Assembly: GCF_014212055.1 (NCBI RefSeq)
Contig: NZ_JACJVO010000011.1
Coordinates: 1 to 64,000 of the forward strand
DNA from: Cohnella zeiphila
GTDB lineage: Bacteria; Bacillota; Bacilli; Paenibacillales; Paenibacillaceae
Reading direction: 5' to 3'
Length of the DNA stretch: 64,000 nt
Shown: positions 42,261-52,160 of the stretch, in pieces
Layout of the letters: each line of letters opens with the position of its first letter
How positions within the stretch are numbered: the first letter of the stretch is position 1
Program-made: the position numbers and the translations under genes
The notes under the pieces: model-generated
What the model was told of the DNA's origin: nothing
Seen by the model: only the letters and a program-made list of their open reading frames with translations
Databases searched by the model: none

Positions 42261-43040
42261 ATGAAAAGAGTTATTGCTAGTTTAATAGCGATCTTATTGT
42301 TTATTTTGCCTGGCATGAATGCCCTTGCTGCCGGAGAATTAAATATGAAGGTGATCGTGCCTGCATATTTTGATCCACCGAGTTCAAATTGGACGCGTAT
42401 TATAAATCAGGCTGCCACGATGCCTGGCAGAATGTATGCCATTGCTAATAAGAATGAAGGTCCAGGTCCAGCTTTTGACAGTGCTTATAACACAGCTATT
42501 AATAGTATGCATACGAATTCCGGCAAAGTTATCGGTTATGCCAATACCGATTATGGCAATGCTTCACTAGCTTCTGTAAAAGCAATAATTGATGCATGGT
42601 ATGCTTTTTATCCTAGTATAGATGGTGTTTTTCTAGACTGCATGGAAATTGCCCCTGGAAAAGAGGGATATTACCAAGATCTATACAATTACATCAAAGC
42701 CAAGAGTGCATCAGCCTTAGTGGTAGCGAATCCGGGAATTACTACCGTAGAAAGTTACCTGTTGTACAATGGTAACCGTGTTGCTGATGTACTTTGTGTT
42801 TTTGAGACTAACACAGGTTTTGATACTTGGGTTCCGGCAGCTTGGACAAATAGCTACGACAGAAGTAATTTCTATGTTCTTCCGTACGGTACCACTGCTA
42901 GCAAGTGGCAATCAAGGGTTGATTACGCTGCCTCACATAACGTTGGTTGGATTTTCTGCACAAACGACTCGGGTGCTAATCCATGGGATACCTTGCCTTC
43001 GTATTTTGAAAACTTTAGTACTTACGTAGCCAGCAAATAA
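42261..43040 (+). CDS. Secreted spherulation-specific family 4 (spherulin-4) protein
   Basis: The 259-residue protein has a signal peptide (KRVIASLIAILLFILPG, cleavage after ALA near residue 24) and the spherulin-4 fold (VIVPAYFDPPSSNW, VIGYANTDYGN, IDGVFLDCMEIAP). Related fungal Sph3/Ega3 enzymes cleave galactosaminogalactan, so it may be a secreted glycosidase. ATG 42261 follows AAGGAG. The gene is clearly AT-richer than its neighbours and sits next to an IS1380 remnant, pointing to transfer. Confidence 0.85.
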   Translation: MKRVIASLIAILLFILPGMNALAAGELNMKVIVPAYFDPPSSNWTRIINQAATMPGRMYAIANKNEGPGPAFDSAYNTAINSMHTNSGKVIGYANTDYGNASLASVKAIIDAWYAFYPSIDGVFLDCMEIAPGKEGYYQDLYNYIKAKSASALVVANPGITTVESYLLYNGNRVADVLCVFETNTGFDTWVPAAWTNSYDRSNFYVLPYGTTASKWQSRVDYAASHNVGWIFCTNDSGANPWDTLPSYFENFSTYVASK

Positions 43041-43166
43041 ATTGTGTATTTTTGTTAACTTTTCTTAGGCATTGTAAGATGGCGGTAGCCGGGAGAACGC
43101 GGGAGTTTTTGGGGCATTGACCCCGTCACAGAAACTGTTCTCCCACTATCCCCAAAGACCATGCTT

Positions 43167-43208
43167 GAGCTGGTATAGGCATCGACCTCGCATCACAAGC
43201 GAAGTTTT
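43167..43208. repeat. IS-associated sequence shared with 21373-21405
   Basis: GGCATCGACCTCGCATCACA and AAGCGAAGTTTTG is nearly the same as the segment at 21.37 kb. It directly precedes the IS1380 coding remnant. A related GGGGCATTGACC motif occurs at 43111. Confidence 0.45.
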
Positions 43209-43222
43209 GATTTGGAACCATC

Positions 43223-43633
43223 TTGGAAGTGCCGGTGTACTGGACATCGCTTCGCTGCGCACCTTGGCGGGTGATCGAACTGTACAGCGACCATGGCACA
43301 AGCGAACAATTTCACAGTGAGATTAAGACCGATTTGGTTATGGATCGTCTTCCGGACGGTAAATTTGCCACCAACGATTTGATGCTCCATGCGGGAATGT
43401 TTGCATACAATCTTCTGCGCATTATGGGGCAATAAAGCCTGCGAGAGGACGATTCGCCGATCCGTGGTAACGTCAAACGCCGACATATTCGTACCGTCAT
43501 TCAAAACATCGTTTACATGGCGGCACGATTGGTTCGCCATGCGAGAAGAATCTCTTTCAACTTTGGAAGCAACAGTCCTTGGTTTCTGACGGCGCGCATT
43601 TGCATGAATGTCTTAATCGACTCCCTGCGCTAA
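43223..43633 (+). pseudogene. IS1380-family transposase C-terminal fragment with frameshift
   Basis: VIELYSDHGTSEQFHSEIKTD and RLPDGKFATNDLMLHAGMFA match the C-terminal catalytic part of IS1380 transposases. A stop at 43433 interrupts it; the next frame continues with RRHIRTVIQNIVYMAARLVR to 43633. The N-terminal two thirds are absent. Confidence 0.85.
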
Positions 43634-43791
43634 TTGACCCTTCAGTAAAAAGAAGGTTTATTTGTTATGGGCAAAAAAGCTCTTTACAGGCAGGGATAAG
43701 ACCTCTCAATCGGTGTTAATGATAGGACTTAATATCTGAAAAAAAGCTTTACGGAGTATAGCCAATTCATATTCCATGCCATCAATAAGAC

Positions 43792-44670
43792 TTAATTACT
43801 CAAAGACTCGATGGTTTCCCTTAATGTCTGAATAAACGTGCGCATAGCGAACCCGACATATCGGTCGCTGCGGTAGATCAGGCAGATGTCCTGGCTGGGA
43901 ACCGGCTGGTTCAGGCGAACGATCCGGATATCTTCGCTTTCGACACTTGCGAGCAGCAGGTGCGGAAGAGCGGTGGCGCCAATCCCGTTTTGCACCATCC
44001 AAGCAGGAAACGAGCGTCGTCGTCTCCAGATGCGGCTTGAGGCGGAACTCTTTTTCCATGCAGAATCGGTCAATCAAGGCGCGGCACTGATGGTCGGCAG
44101 GGAATAGAACCATATTCATCGATTTCAGCTTTGCTAGCGGGAGCAAGCTCTTTTGGGCGACGGGATCGTGCGAATGGACCGCGAGCGAGAATTCTTCGTG
44201 GAATAGAGGAATGGACGTCAGCCGGTCGTCGGAGACAGGGCCGATCGTCACCCCGATGTCGATGGAGCGGTCCAGCACTTGTTCCGTTACGTTCAGCGTT
44301 TCGCGCAAGGATAAGGAGATTTTGGGATACGTCCGATGGAAGTTCATCACGAGGGAATCGAACAGCAGATCGGCGTCGCCGGGCAAAACGCCGATGGCCA
44401 CGAGCCCCCTTGCCTCAACTTCAAGTCCGCGATGGCGTCTCCGGCTTGCCGCAGATGCCCGAATACGGCCGTTCCGTGCTCCTTCAGAATCGCCCCGGCT
44501 TCCGTCAGCGCGATTTTTCTTCCGATCCGGTCGAACGGAAGGACGCCCAATTCCTCCTCCAGCGCCCGAATTTGCTGGCTGATATTCGGATCGCTGACGC
44601 CCATCCTCTCAGCGGCGCGCGAGAAGTGGAGCTCTTCGCAGATGGCCATGAAATACTCCAATTGCCTCAA
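43792..44670 (-). pseudogene. LysR-family regulator with two frameshifts
   Basis: The N-terminal helix-turn-helix (FMAICEELHFSRAAERMGVS, SQQIRALEEELG) is intact. One shift near 44400 moves into AIGVLPGDADLLFDSLVM, and a second near 44000 moves to AWMVQNGIGATALPHLLL up to the end. All three parts belong to one LysR protein of about 290 residues. It could be a true pseudogene or, less likely, sequencing errors in GC-rich runs. The start codon is TTG 44670. Confidence 0.85.
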
Positions 44671-44858
44671 TTCCTAAGCTATTCCCTCCCATGGATTCGT
44701 CGTTTGACTTCCATTGTTTCGTTTCCGAAACGTCGCTGTCAATAGCAGATCGTTAATTGCCGCTTAACGATTTGGTAACCGCCGCGGTATCGATCGGACG
44801 GATCGCCGGGCCTATACTGAACTCATCCCAAGCGTCACCCCTTAAAGGAGGAGTTCAC

Positions 44859-45350
44859 ATGTCCCAGATTATCGTCCATTCCGCGCAAACGGTCCGCCAG
44901 TTGGTGCTTCAGCACGCCCAAGCCATTCCGGAAGAGCTTTATGACACTCAGCCCGCTGCGTTCAACAACACGATTCGCTGGAATATCGGACACATCGTGT
45001 TCTGGATGGACTCGTATCGCTCGCTTTGCTTCTCGGAAAAATCGGCTCTGCCGCCCTCGTATGCGGCGTTCTTCAACTCCGGAACGAAGCCGTCGGACTG
45101 GATCGACGCTCCTCCTTCGAAGGAGGAGCTGATCGGACAGCTGTCGCGTCAGCTCGACGACATGGCCGATTTGCCGCTTGACGTTATGAACGAGCCGTTT
45201 CCGTCGCCGCTGCAGATGGGGCCGCTCACCTTCAGCCTCGCGGGCGAGCTGTTCAACTTCAGCTTGCTCCACGAAGCGATTCATCTGTCCGTTATCGCCA
45301 GTCTGCTAAAGGTGATTCAAGCCAATTCTGCCCTTGCCGCCAACCGATAA
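44859..45350 (+). CDS. DinB-family (YfiT-like) metal-binding protein
   Basis: The 163-residue protein is a four-helix DinB fold with the metal-site histidines in IRWNIGHIVFWMD and FSLLHEAIHLSV. Members include thiol-dependent transferases and damage-inducible proteins. ATG 44859 follows AAAGGAGGAG. A -10 TATACT (44812-44817) lies upstream. It is divergent from the broken LysR gene, which may once have controlled it. Confidence 0.85.
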   Translation: MSQIIVHSAQTVRQLVLQHAQAIPEELYDTQPAAFNNTIRWNIGHIVFWMDSYRSLCFSEKSALPPSYAAFFNSGTKPSDWIDAPPSKEELIGQLSRQLDDMADLPLDVMNEPFPSPLQMGPLTFSLAGELFNFSLLHEAIHLSVIASLLKVIQANSALAANR

Positions 45351-45505
45351 CGTCGCCAGAGGGACGCCGAATCCCCCTCGAAAAGGAGGATTTTGCCGGC
45401 CCAACTGTTAGGAATAAACCATGGACCCTCGGCCGGGCGGCTTAGTCCGGGCGGGGGAATCCCTGCAAAGACACAGCGCAACTATGATAAAGGAGAGAAC
45501 TGGAC

Positions 45506-46675
45506 ATGAATAATAGACCTTTAATTTACTTATTGGCTTTGAGCGCTTTTTTCGCAGGAACTGCGGAGTTGGTCATTGCAGGGATTGTTGATTTAATTGC
45601 AGAGAATTTCAACGTTTCATTGGCGGTGTCAGGCCAACTCGTCACTGTATTTTCGCTTTCGTTGGCGCTAGGATCCCCTATTGCAATCGCGCTAACATCC
45701 AAAATGAACCGAAAGAGTCTCCTGTTGACGACGTTAGCCTGCTTAACGATAGGTAATTTATTGGCTATGCTGAGTGGACATATATTCGCCCTCATGATGA
45801 TCTCCCGTATCGTGCTAGGCATAAGCGCAGGTGTTTCCACCGTTGTTTCTTTAGCCATAGCCGCGAATCTCGTGGAATCTGAAAAACGAGGCGGGGCAAT
45901 TGCCAACGTCCAGGCAGGTTTTTCGATCTCTTTGGTTATCGGCGTTCCGGCAGGCGTTCTCGTCGCGAGTCATTGGGGTTGGCATGCCATCTTCGGCGCA
46001 CTTGCTCTAGCCAACATCCTGATCCTTCTATTGATGGTTAAGATGCTCCCTCAAATCCCCAGAAACCAAAACGCACCAAAAACACAGTTAACAATCTTAA
46101 GAAATCCTCGAGTTATCGGCGGCCTCGTTGTGACTTTCCTGAATGTTCTTGGCTACTCCATATGCTATACGTATATTTCTCCATATTTACAAACTTCAGC
46201 ACATTTCAGTTTAACGGCTATAAGTGGAATTTTACTTCTTATGGGCGTTTGCGGAACGATTGGCGTACGGCTTGGAGGTTATGGTTCCGATCGCTGGGGT
46301 GTTAACAAGACGCTCTTTACGATGTTGGCCATCCATGCCGCAACGTTGCTTTTATTCCCGTTCCTTGCTACAACGGCAATAGGAGCAGTGACTGGCATCA
46401 TCGTTTGGGGCATATCTGCTTGGTCCACAGTTCCGACTATATTTGTCTACATGATGTCGCTTGTACCGGAATCGGCGGAAACTGCGATAAGCGTGAATAC
46501 ATCTATTTTTCAGATCGGCATTGCTCTAGGTGCGGTAGTTGGCGGGCTCATCGTGAGTGGGTTGTCTTTCTCGGAACTGGGTTGGATCGGCGGCATTACG
46601 GTAGCATTGGGCTTGATTTCAGCCGTGCTAATGCTATCCCCCGGCAAATTGAAGGCCACTTTTTCTAAAGCCTGA
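45506..46675 (+). CDS. MFS transporter, DHA1/AraJ type
   Basis: The 389-residue protein has 12 membrane segments with MFS motifs: TAELVIAGIVDLIAENF in helix 1, SISRIVLGISAGVSTVVSLA-like helix 4, and GVCGTIGVRLGGYGSDRWG between helices 7 and 8. It likely exports drugs or sugars. AAAGGAGAG precedes the ATG. Base composition is AT-richer than neighbours, suggesting recent acquisition. Confidence 0.9.
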   Translation: MNNRPLIYLLALSAFFAGTAELVIAGIVDLIAENFNVSLAVSGQLVTVFSLSLALGSPIAIALTSKMNRKSLLLTTLACLTIGNLLAMLSGHIFALMMISRIVLGISAGVSTVVSLAIAANLVESEKRGGAIANVQAGFSISLVIGVPAGVLVASHWGWHAIFGALALANILILLLMVKMLPQIPRNQNAPKTQLTILRNPRVIGGLVVTFLNVLGYSICYTYISPYLQTSAHFSLTAISGILLLMGVCGTIGVRLGGYGSDRWGVNKTLFTMLAIHAATLLLFPFLATTAIGAVTGIIVWGISAWSTVPTIFVYMMSLVPESAETAISVNTSIFQIGIALGAVVGGLIVSGLSFSELGWIGGITVALGLISAVLMLSPGKLKATFSKA

Positions 46676-46743
46676 TAAAGTTTTGATATTGTCAGAGGAT
46701 TTTATTCGAATTTCTTCCATTATGGCGGGCAATGTAAAATGGG

Positions 46744-46944
46744 ATGGAGTATTCAAGAAAAGGGGTCGTTGACGGATTCCTAAATGTCTTAGGTACTAAA
46801 AATCTTAAGGTCGCCGATCTTTCCATAGCTCCTGTTTTACCTGCCGTCGAAAACCTTTGGGTGGGAAGTAGTGATACATTTAAAACTTTCGAAGATAACA
46901 GTTACACAAGAAAATGTAAGCTAACGAAGTATATAGCTCAATAA
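46744..46944 (+). pseudogene. GMC oxidoreductase C-terminal remnant
   Basis: A 66-residue frame contains VVDGFLNVLGTKNLKVADLS followed by IAPVLP, which fits the C-terminal substrate domain of GMC flavin oxidoreductases (VVD..L.V.G..NLRVAD.S..P). The sequence then departs from the family. It appears to be a gene tail left behind by deletion. Confidence 0.55.
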
Positions 46945-46947
46945 AAA

Positions 46948-46995
46948 GCAGCGGCAGTCTAAGACTTTTTTTCAAGTCCTTAGTCGCCGCTGTTT
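46948..46995 (+). terminator. Long hairpin terminator
   Basis: CAGCGGC (46949-46955) pairs with GCCGCTG (46986-46992), and the inside arms AGTCTAAGACTT and AAGTCCTTAGT extend the stem; a T-rich tail follows. The region up to 47287 holds no convincing gene. Confidence 0.75.
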
Positions 46996-47287
46996 CGTTT
47001 TGGAGTGTCAGACTAATACTAATTTTTTATGGATGCCGGGCAGTCCAGTCTAATAAAAGATATATAGTTCTCCAATCGACCTTCAGATAGGGGACAATAT
47101 TTGCACAAGATGCTTTTCAACTGGAAACAACCGGTTATCGCATTCGGCCGGCGAGTTGTTTCAAGCGCCACGGGGATGTATGAATCCGAAATGTCAAGAA
47201 AGCCAGTCCCTTATCGGCCAGCTTATCTTATTAAACGTCTGTTCCGTCGCAAATCTCCGAATCGCCGTCATTTCCGTTTAGAGCTTG

Positions 47288-48214
47288 CTATTCGTCCTGG
47301 TCGGGCCCGACCGTAAGGACAATCTTCCCTCGCCCGTGCCCGGTCTCGATCTCGCGGTGCGCTTCGGCCGCCGCCTCAAGCGGGAGCGTGTGCCGAATAT
47401 GAATGCGCAGCTCGCCTGCCGCGTAAAGCTTCGTCAGCTCCGCCAGCTTGGCCGCGGAGCGAGTGCCCCTGATGGCGCGAACGCCGAGTTCCTCCGCCAG
47501 CTTGTAGTCGACGATGGTGCCGATGCGTTCCTTATCGTCGACGAGCTCTGCCATTGCGCGCAGGGCGCCTGCTCCCGCCGCATCGAAAGCGGCGCTGACG
47601 CCGCCGGGAGCGAACGCTCGGACTCGCTCCGCGAGACCTTCCCCGTACGCAACGGGAATGGCGCCGAGCTCCCGCAAGTATTCCCGGTTCGCTTCCCCGG
47701 CCGTGCCGATGACGGTTGCGCCGCGGTATGCGGCCAGCTGCACGGCAACGGTGCCGACGCCACCCGCAGCGCCATTGATCAGAACGGTATCGCCTCTGCC
47801 GATTCGCAGCTCGTCCAGAGCCGTAAGAGCGGTTTGGCCGGAAGCGGACAGTCCTCCGGCGACAGCCCAGGACATGCCCCGCGGCTTGGTTACAATTTGA
47901 TCGGCGGGAGCGATGACATATTCTGCATAGCAGCGCTGGAACCGGAAGCCCAGCACCTCGGCTCCGACGGCAAACGCGTTCACCCCTTCCCCGACCTGGT
48001 CGACCACGCCGGCGAATTCGTTCCCCGTAATATGGGGGAGCTCAACGGTCATTCCCGGCAATCTCCAGCCGGAACGGACGGCGCAATCGGCCGGCTGGAC
48101 GCCCGCCGCCTTCACGCGCACACGGACCTCACCCGGACCTGCTTGCGGCGTTTCGAATTCCATCCATGTCAATACATCCGGTGAACCGAAGGAATTAAAT
48201 CCTATCGCTTTCAT
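47288..48214 (-). CDS. Zinc-independent MDR oxidoreductase (quinone reductase type)
   Basis: The 308-residue protein is an NADPH-dependent medium-chain reductase: MKAIGFNSFGSPDVL at the start, HITGNEFAGVVDQVG, and the cofactor loop LINGAAGGVGTVAVQLA. It lacks the catalytic-zinc ligand pattern, as in quinone oxidoreductases. ATG 48214 follows AAAGGAGGG; earlier starts are rejected. It is divergent from a LysR gene, its probable regulator. Confidence 0.92.
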   Translation of the reverse strand: MKAIGFNSFGSPDVLTWMEFETPQAGPGEVRVRVKAAGVQPADCAVRSGWRLPGMTVELPHITGNEFAGVVDQVGEGVNAFAVGAEVLGFRFQRCYAEYVIAPADQIVTKPRGMSWAVAGGLSASGQTALTALDELRIGRGDTVLINGAAGGVGTVAVQLAAYRGATVIGTAGEANREYLRELGAIPVAYGEGLAERVRAFAPGGVSAAFDAAGAGALRAMAELVDDKERIGTIVDYKLAEELGVRAIRGTRSAAKLAELTKLYAAGELRIHIRHTLPLEAAAEAHREIETGHGRGKIVLTVGPDQDE

Positions 48215-48387
48215 CGTTATCCCTCCTTTTGCAGCTGTCGAGTCTATGAGCGAATTACGCTTTTTCATTTGACAAAATGCGGCTGCCGCGCAGCTTAGCT
48301 TTATTCTATAATAGAGTATTGATTCTGAATAATATATCCTGTTTCATAATCCATATATCGTTGAGTATATGAATGGAGGATAACCAA

Positions 48388-49269
48388 ATGGAACTGTTGC
48401 AGCTGCACTATTTCCGAACCGTCGCCCGGCTTGAGCATATGACAAAAGCGGCAGAGAAGCTTCGGGTCGCCCAGCCGGCGCTCAGCAAGACGATCGCCCG
48501 ACTGGAACAGAGTTTGGGGGTGTCGCTTTTCGATCGGCAGGGGAGGCAAATCCGGCTTAATACGTTTGGGCGGGCGTTTCTTGCAAAGGCGGAAACGGCT
48601 TTGAACGCGCTTGAGGAAGGCAGGAGCGAGCTGATGGATATGGCTGGCCTGGATCACGGGAGCGTGCAATTGGCTTCGCCGATCCTTCACCGGCTGTCCG
48701 GCGCGATCGGCGCATTCCGCGAGGAGCGTCCGGAGGTTAATTTTCTCCTAACGAATACTTCGAACGAAGAAATGGTCCGTCTGCTGGAGGAGGGGAAGAT
48801 CGATTACGGCTTCACATCCTTGCCCATCGGCAAACAAAGAATCAGTGAACTGCCGATTTTGAAGGAAGAGGTATATCTTGCTGTACCTCCAGGACATAAG
48901 CTGGCGAATCGCTCCTCCGTGACGATGAGCGAAGCCGCCGGAGAGTCTTTTATCGGCTATAAGAAGGATCATATATTCCGCGCACGCGACGATGCCCTGT
49001 TCCAGAAGGCCGGAATAACGCCGAACATCGTCTGCGAGGTGAACGATCCTTCCGTCAAGGCGAGCCTGATCCGCGCCGGAATCGGCATCTCATTTGTGGG
49101 AGCTTGCAACAAGAGTGCCGAAGCTCCCCTGGATCCTTTGGTGCTGCTGCAAATCGAAAGCCCGGCATGCCTGGGAACGTTTCAACTGGTTTGGCAGAAT
49201 CAACATTATTTGTCCAAAGCCGCTCTCGCTTTCCGGGAATTCGTCATCCGGTATTATGCAGAGGATTAG
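48388..49269 (+). CDS. LysR-family transcriptional regulator
   Basis: The 293-residue protein has the N-terminal helix-turn-helix (LQLHYFRTVARLEHMTKAAE, LRVAQPALSKTIARLEQSLG) and a periplasmic-binding-like effector domain. ATG 48388 follows GGAGG. It is divergent from the MDR reductase, the classic LysR arrangement, with about 170 bp between start codons. Confidence 0.92.
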   Translation: MELLQLHYFRTVARLEHMTKAAEKLRVAQPALSKTIARLEQSLGVSLFDRQGRQIRLNTFGRAFLAKAETALNALEEGRSELMDMAGLDHGSVQLASPILHRLSGAIGAFREERPEVNFLLTNTSNEEMVRLLEEGKIDYGFTSLPIGKQRISELPILKEEVYLAVPPGHKLANRSSVTMSEAAGESFIGYKKDHIFRARDDALFQKAGITPNIVCEVNDPSVKASLIRAGIGISFVGACNKSAEAPLDPLVLLQIESPACLGTFQLVWQNQHYLSKAALAFREFVIRYYAED

Positions 49270-49570
49270 GCGGAAGCCGGCGCGTATCGCCCGTACCCAA
49301 GCCGTAAAATCCGAGCTATGCGCGAGAGAACTCAAGCGCCGGAGGCCGCCATGACAGAGTATACAAGCAAATGTAAAGCCGGGGGAATCGCATATGTACA
49401 ACTGTATAGGTGCCAAAATCATGCTTTTCGAAAGTTGAGAAGAACAACTTTATAAAAACCTGCGGTGTTGGAAGTTCGGAGTGGCTGAATTAAAATCGGA
49501 CAGCGACTCGCTGCCGCCGAAGAAGAAAATACCAAGCGTTGCTCGACAAACGGCGCAACAAGGAATGCCC
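49270..49570. other. Intergenic stretch, nothing recognised
   Basis: About 300 bp between two convergent genes hold only short frames with no ribosome binding site and no family motif. I found no clear terminator. Confidence 0.5.
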
Positions 49571-52141
49571 CTACACCTCTAACGCAAAAGAAACGGCCTG
49601 CTCTCTCGTCATTCCTCTTCCAATCGCAATGGCCTCGTTAAACGGCGCATCGCCGCATTCTAGCCTGCAGGTTCGTTTCGCCTCCTCGTAAATCCATTGA
49701 AACTGGGGCTGGGCCGCGGAGCCAAGATTGGCTCGTAATTTCTCGGAGACTCCGATCAGCGTAGCGGTCGCCCGGTATTCTCCCAGCCCGCACAACGCGC
49801 TTGCAAGCCCCTCGACCCCTCGCGCGAGGAACCACGTTCCCGGATACGTTTGGCAGATGGCGATGCCTCTCTTGAAAAGTGCCAACGCTTCTCTGGGCTT
49901 CTGCCGGTTTAACGCAATATATCCCAAGGCCCTAAAAGGTCCCGACAACTCCAAGTCGTCTTTTGCTTTCTCGAATAGAGCGGCACTTTCGACGAGCAAG
50001 GGTTCCGCCCGTTCCCACTGCTGCTGCGCCACCAGGATGTAACTCAGAGAACCTAAGGATGACGCAAGGCTCCAGTCGTCTCCTGAATTCCTGGCATGAA
50101 GCACGCTCTCTTCCGCGAGCCGGATCGCTTCGTCCGCTAAGCCCGAATGCGATGCCAGCTGAGTCAGCATGCGAAGCTGAGATGCCAGGAGTGCCGGATG
50201 TGCGAGCTTCCGGGCTTCATCCGCGCTTTGTCTGGCCAAGTCGTTGGCTGCATCGACTTCTCCCATGACCCACAGCAACACGCTCAGACCATGCTTCGCC
50301 TTGACCGCGTGTTCTTGAACGGAAGTTTGACAGTGCGTCGCCAGAGCCGCATGCAGCTGCGCGGATCCTTCCTGCAAGGTCCCTTCATGCAGCCAATAAT
50401 AATAGAGGCAGGACGTCATTCGTATTGCAGCTCCCGCCTCCCGCGGATGATCGCAGGCTAGTTTCAGCGCGGAGCGAATGTTGGCGTATTCCCGCCGAAT
50501 CGCCACGAATGCGGCATCCCGGTCTCGACTACGGAATCCCCGTTCCGCTCTCTCGACGAACCGACAGTAGTGCTCGACGAAGCGGCTGTTCAGCCGTTCG
50601 CGTTCCTCGTCCGTGCAGTGCCTCTCCCATTGTTCGCTTCCAAATTGTTTAATCGTCTCGAGCATCGCATATCTGCGCCTCGGTCCGCTACTAGCCAAAT
50701 CAACAGATAGAAACGATTTATTGAATAGGCCCGCAATCAAGCTTAAGGCTTCCTGACGATCGAACCGTCCGAGTGAGGGGTCCGATTCTTCATCCGCGCA
50801 TATCTGTTCGACCGCGTCTAGCTCGAATCCTCCGGTAAAAGCACTCAGCTTCCGCAGCAGCAGCCGCTCTTGCTTTGTCAGCAGGGCAAAGCTCCATTCC
50901 AGGGTGGCTCGAAGCGATTGATGACGGGGGGCAGCCGTTCGCTTCCCGGCTGTAAGGACGGCGAACAAATCGGACAGCCGTTCGTCGATTTGTTCGATGC
51001 TAAGCACGTCCGTCCGGGCGGCAGCCAGCTCGATAGACAGCGGGATACCCTCCAGACGTTCGCAGATTCGCCCGACGATCTTGACGTCCGCTTCCGTAAC
51101 GCGGAAGGTGGGAGATAGGGCGGTCGCGCGCTCGATGAACAGCTGAACGGACTCGCAGGACAGAATGGCGTCATCTCCTGCATAATCCCGCAGCTCATTT
51201 TCCGTGGGGAACGTAAGCGGCGGAATCCTCCATACGCGCTCCATGCCGATGTTCAACGGCTCCCGGCTGGTGGCCAAAATGGAGACCTTAGGGGATTCCG
51301 ACAACAACCGCTCGATGAGAGCAGAGCAATAATCGATCAAGTGCTCGCAGTTGTCGAACACGAGAAGCATGCATTTGTTCCGGACATGGTCGAGCAAGGA
51401 CTCGATAAGCGGCCTTCCTTTCTGTTCCTTGACGCCTAATACCGACGTGATGATTCTCAGCGCCGAGAGCGTATCCATCGCCGAAGCGAGCTCGAACAGC
51501 CACACGCCGTCGGGATAAGAAAGGCGGGCGTCCGATGCGACCTTATACGCCAGGCGCGTCTTGCCACTTCCCCCGGCACCCGCGAGCGTGACGAGGGGGG
51601 AATCGGCAAGATGTTGCCGAATCTCCCCGGCCTGTTCGAGGCGGCCGATAAATGAGGACATTCTGCTTGGTAGATTCGTTGCTCCATATGGTGCGTTAGC
51701 ACTTCGCGGCGATTCATCGGTCCTGTGTGCCGGCGAACCTGCCGATCGGATTCCGGAGTGAACGTCAGCCTCTCTACCCGCAGAAGCAGCTGCGAGAATC
51801 GCCTCGAACCATTGTTCGTCAAAAAGGGGATACATCCGGTTGTTTCCTGACCTGTCGTCATGGAATCGACGGACCGTCTCCCAAAGCAACTGAGCCTCCG
51901 CGCGCTCGGAACCGCGAAGAAACTTTTGTTCAACGACAAAAAGTTGAATCAGCAATTGCAGATTATGAGCGCTCGGCAGCCGTTCGCCATTTTCCCACTG
52001 CTGAATCGTCCTTGTCTCCACCCCGATCCGCTTGGACAGATCGATCTGCCGCAGCTTCGCCCTTCCGGCCGGGCCCGGTCTCTGCCGCAGTTTGCGAATC
52101 ATCTCTTCCGGCCATATCCGTTCCGTTTGATTACCTGCCAT
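49571..52141 (-). CDS. XRE-HTH / STAND ATPase / TPR regulator (AfsR-like)
   Basis: The 856-residue protein joins an XRE helix-turn-helix (residues 15-70, IDLSKRIGVETRTIQQWENG), a STAND NTPase with Walker A GAGGSGKT (188-195) and Walker B MLLVFDNCEHL (about 260), a LuxR/AfsR-type helical part (LELAAARTDVLSIEQIDERL), and a C-terminal TPR-like helical region of about 350 residues. Such proteins are signal-dependent ATP-driven switches. GGGAGGAG precedes the ATG. It is divergent from the nadB region and probably regulates it or itself through repeats in the gap. Confidence 0.9.
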   Translation of the reverse strand: MAGNQTERIWPEEMIRKLRQRPGPAGRAKLRQIDLSKRIGVETRTIQQWENGERLPSAHNLQLLIQLFVVEQKFLRGSERAEAQLLWETVRRFHDDRSGNNRMYPLFDEQWFEAILAAASAGREADVHSGIRSAGSPAHRTDESPRSANAPYGATNLPSRMSSFIGRLEQAGEIRQHLADSPLVTLAGAGGSGKTRLAYKVASDARLSYPDGVWLFELASAMDTLSALRIITSVLGVKEQKGRPLIESLLDHVRNKCMLLVFDNCEHLIDYCSALIERLLSESPKVSILATSREPLNIGMERVWRIPPLTFPTENELRDYAGDDAILSCESVQLFIERATALSPTFRVTEADVKIVGRICERLEGIPLSIELAAARTDVLSIEQIDERLSDLFAVLTAGKRTAAPRHQSLRATLEWSFALLTKQERLLLRKLSAFTGGFELDAVEQICADEESDPSLGRFDRQEALSLIAGLFNKSFLSVDLASSGPRRRYAMLETIKQFGSEQWERHCTDEERERLNSRFVEHYCRFVERAERGFRSRDRDAAFVAIRREYANIRSALKLACDHPREAGAAIRMTSCLYYYWLHEGTLQEGSAQLHAALATHCQTSVQEHAVKAKHGLSVLLWVMGEVDAANDLARQSADEARKLAHPALLASQLRMLTQLASHSGLADEAIRLAEESVLHARNSGDDWSLASSLGSLSYILVAQQQWERAEPLLVESAALFEKAKDDLELSGPFRALGYIALNRQKPREALALFKRGIAICQTYPGTWFLARGVEGLASALCGLGEYRATATLIGVSEKLRANLGSAAQPQFQWIYEEAKRTCRLECGDAPFNEAIAIGRGMTREQAVSFALEV

Positions 52142-52160
52142 TTATTCTCCTCCCGATAAC

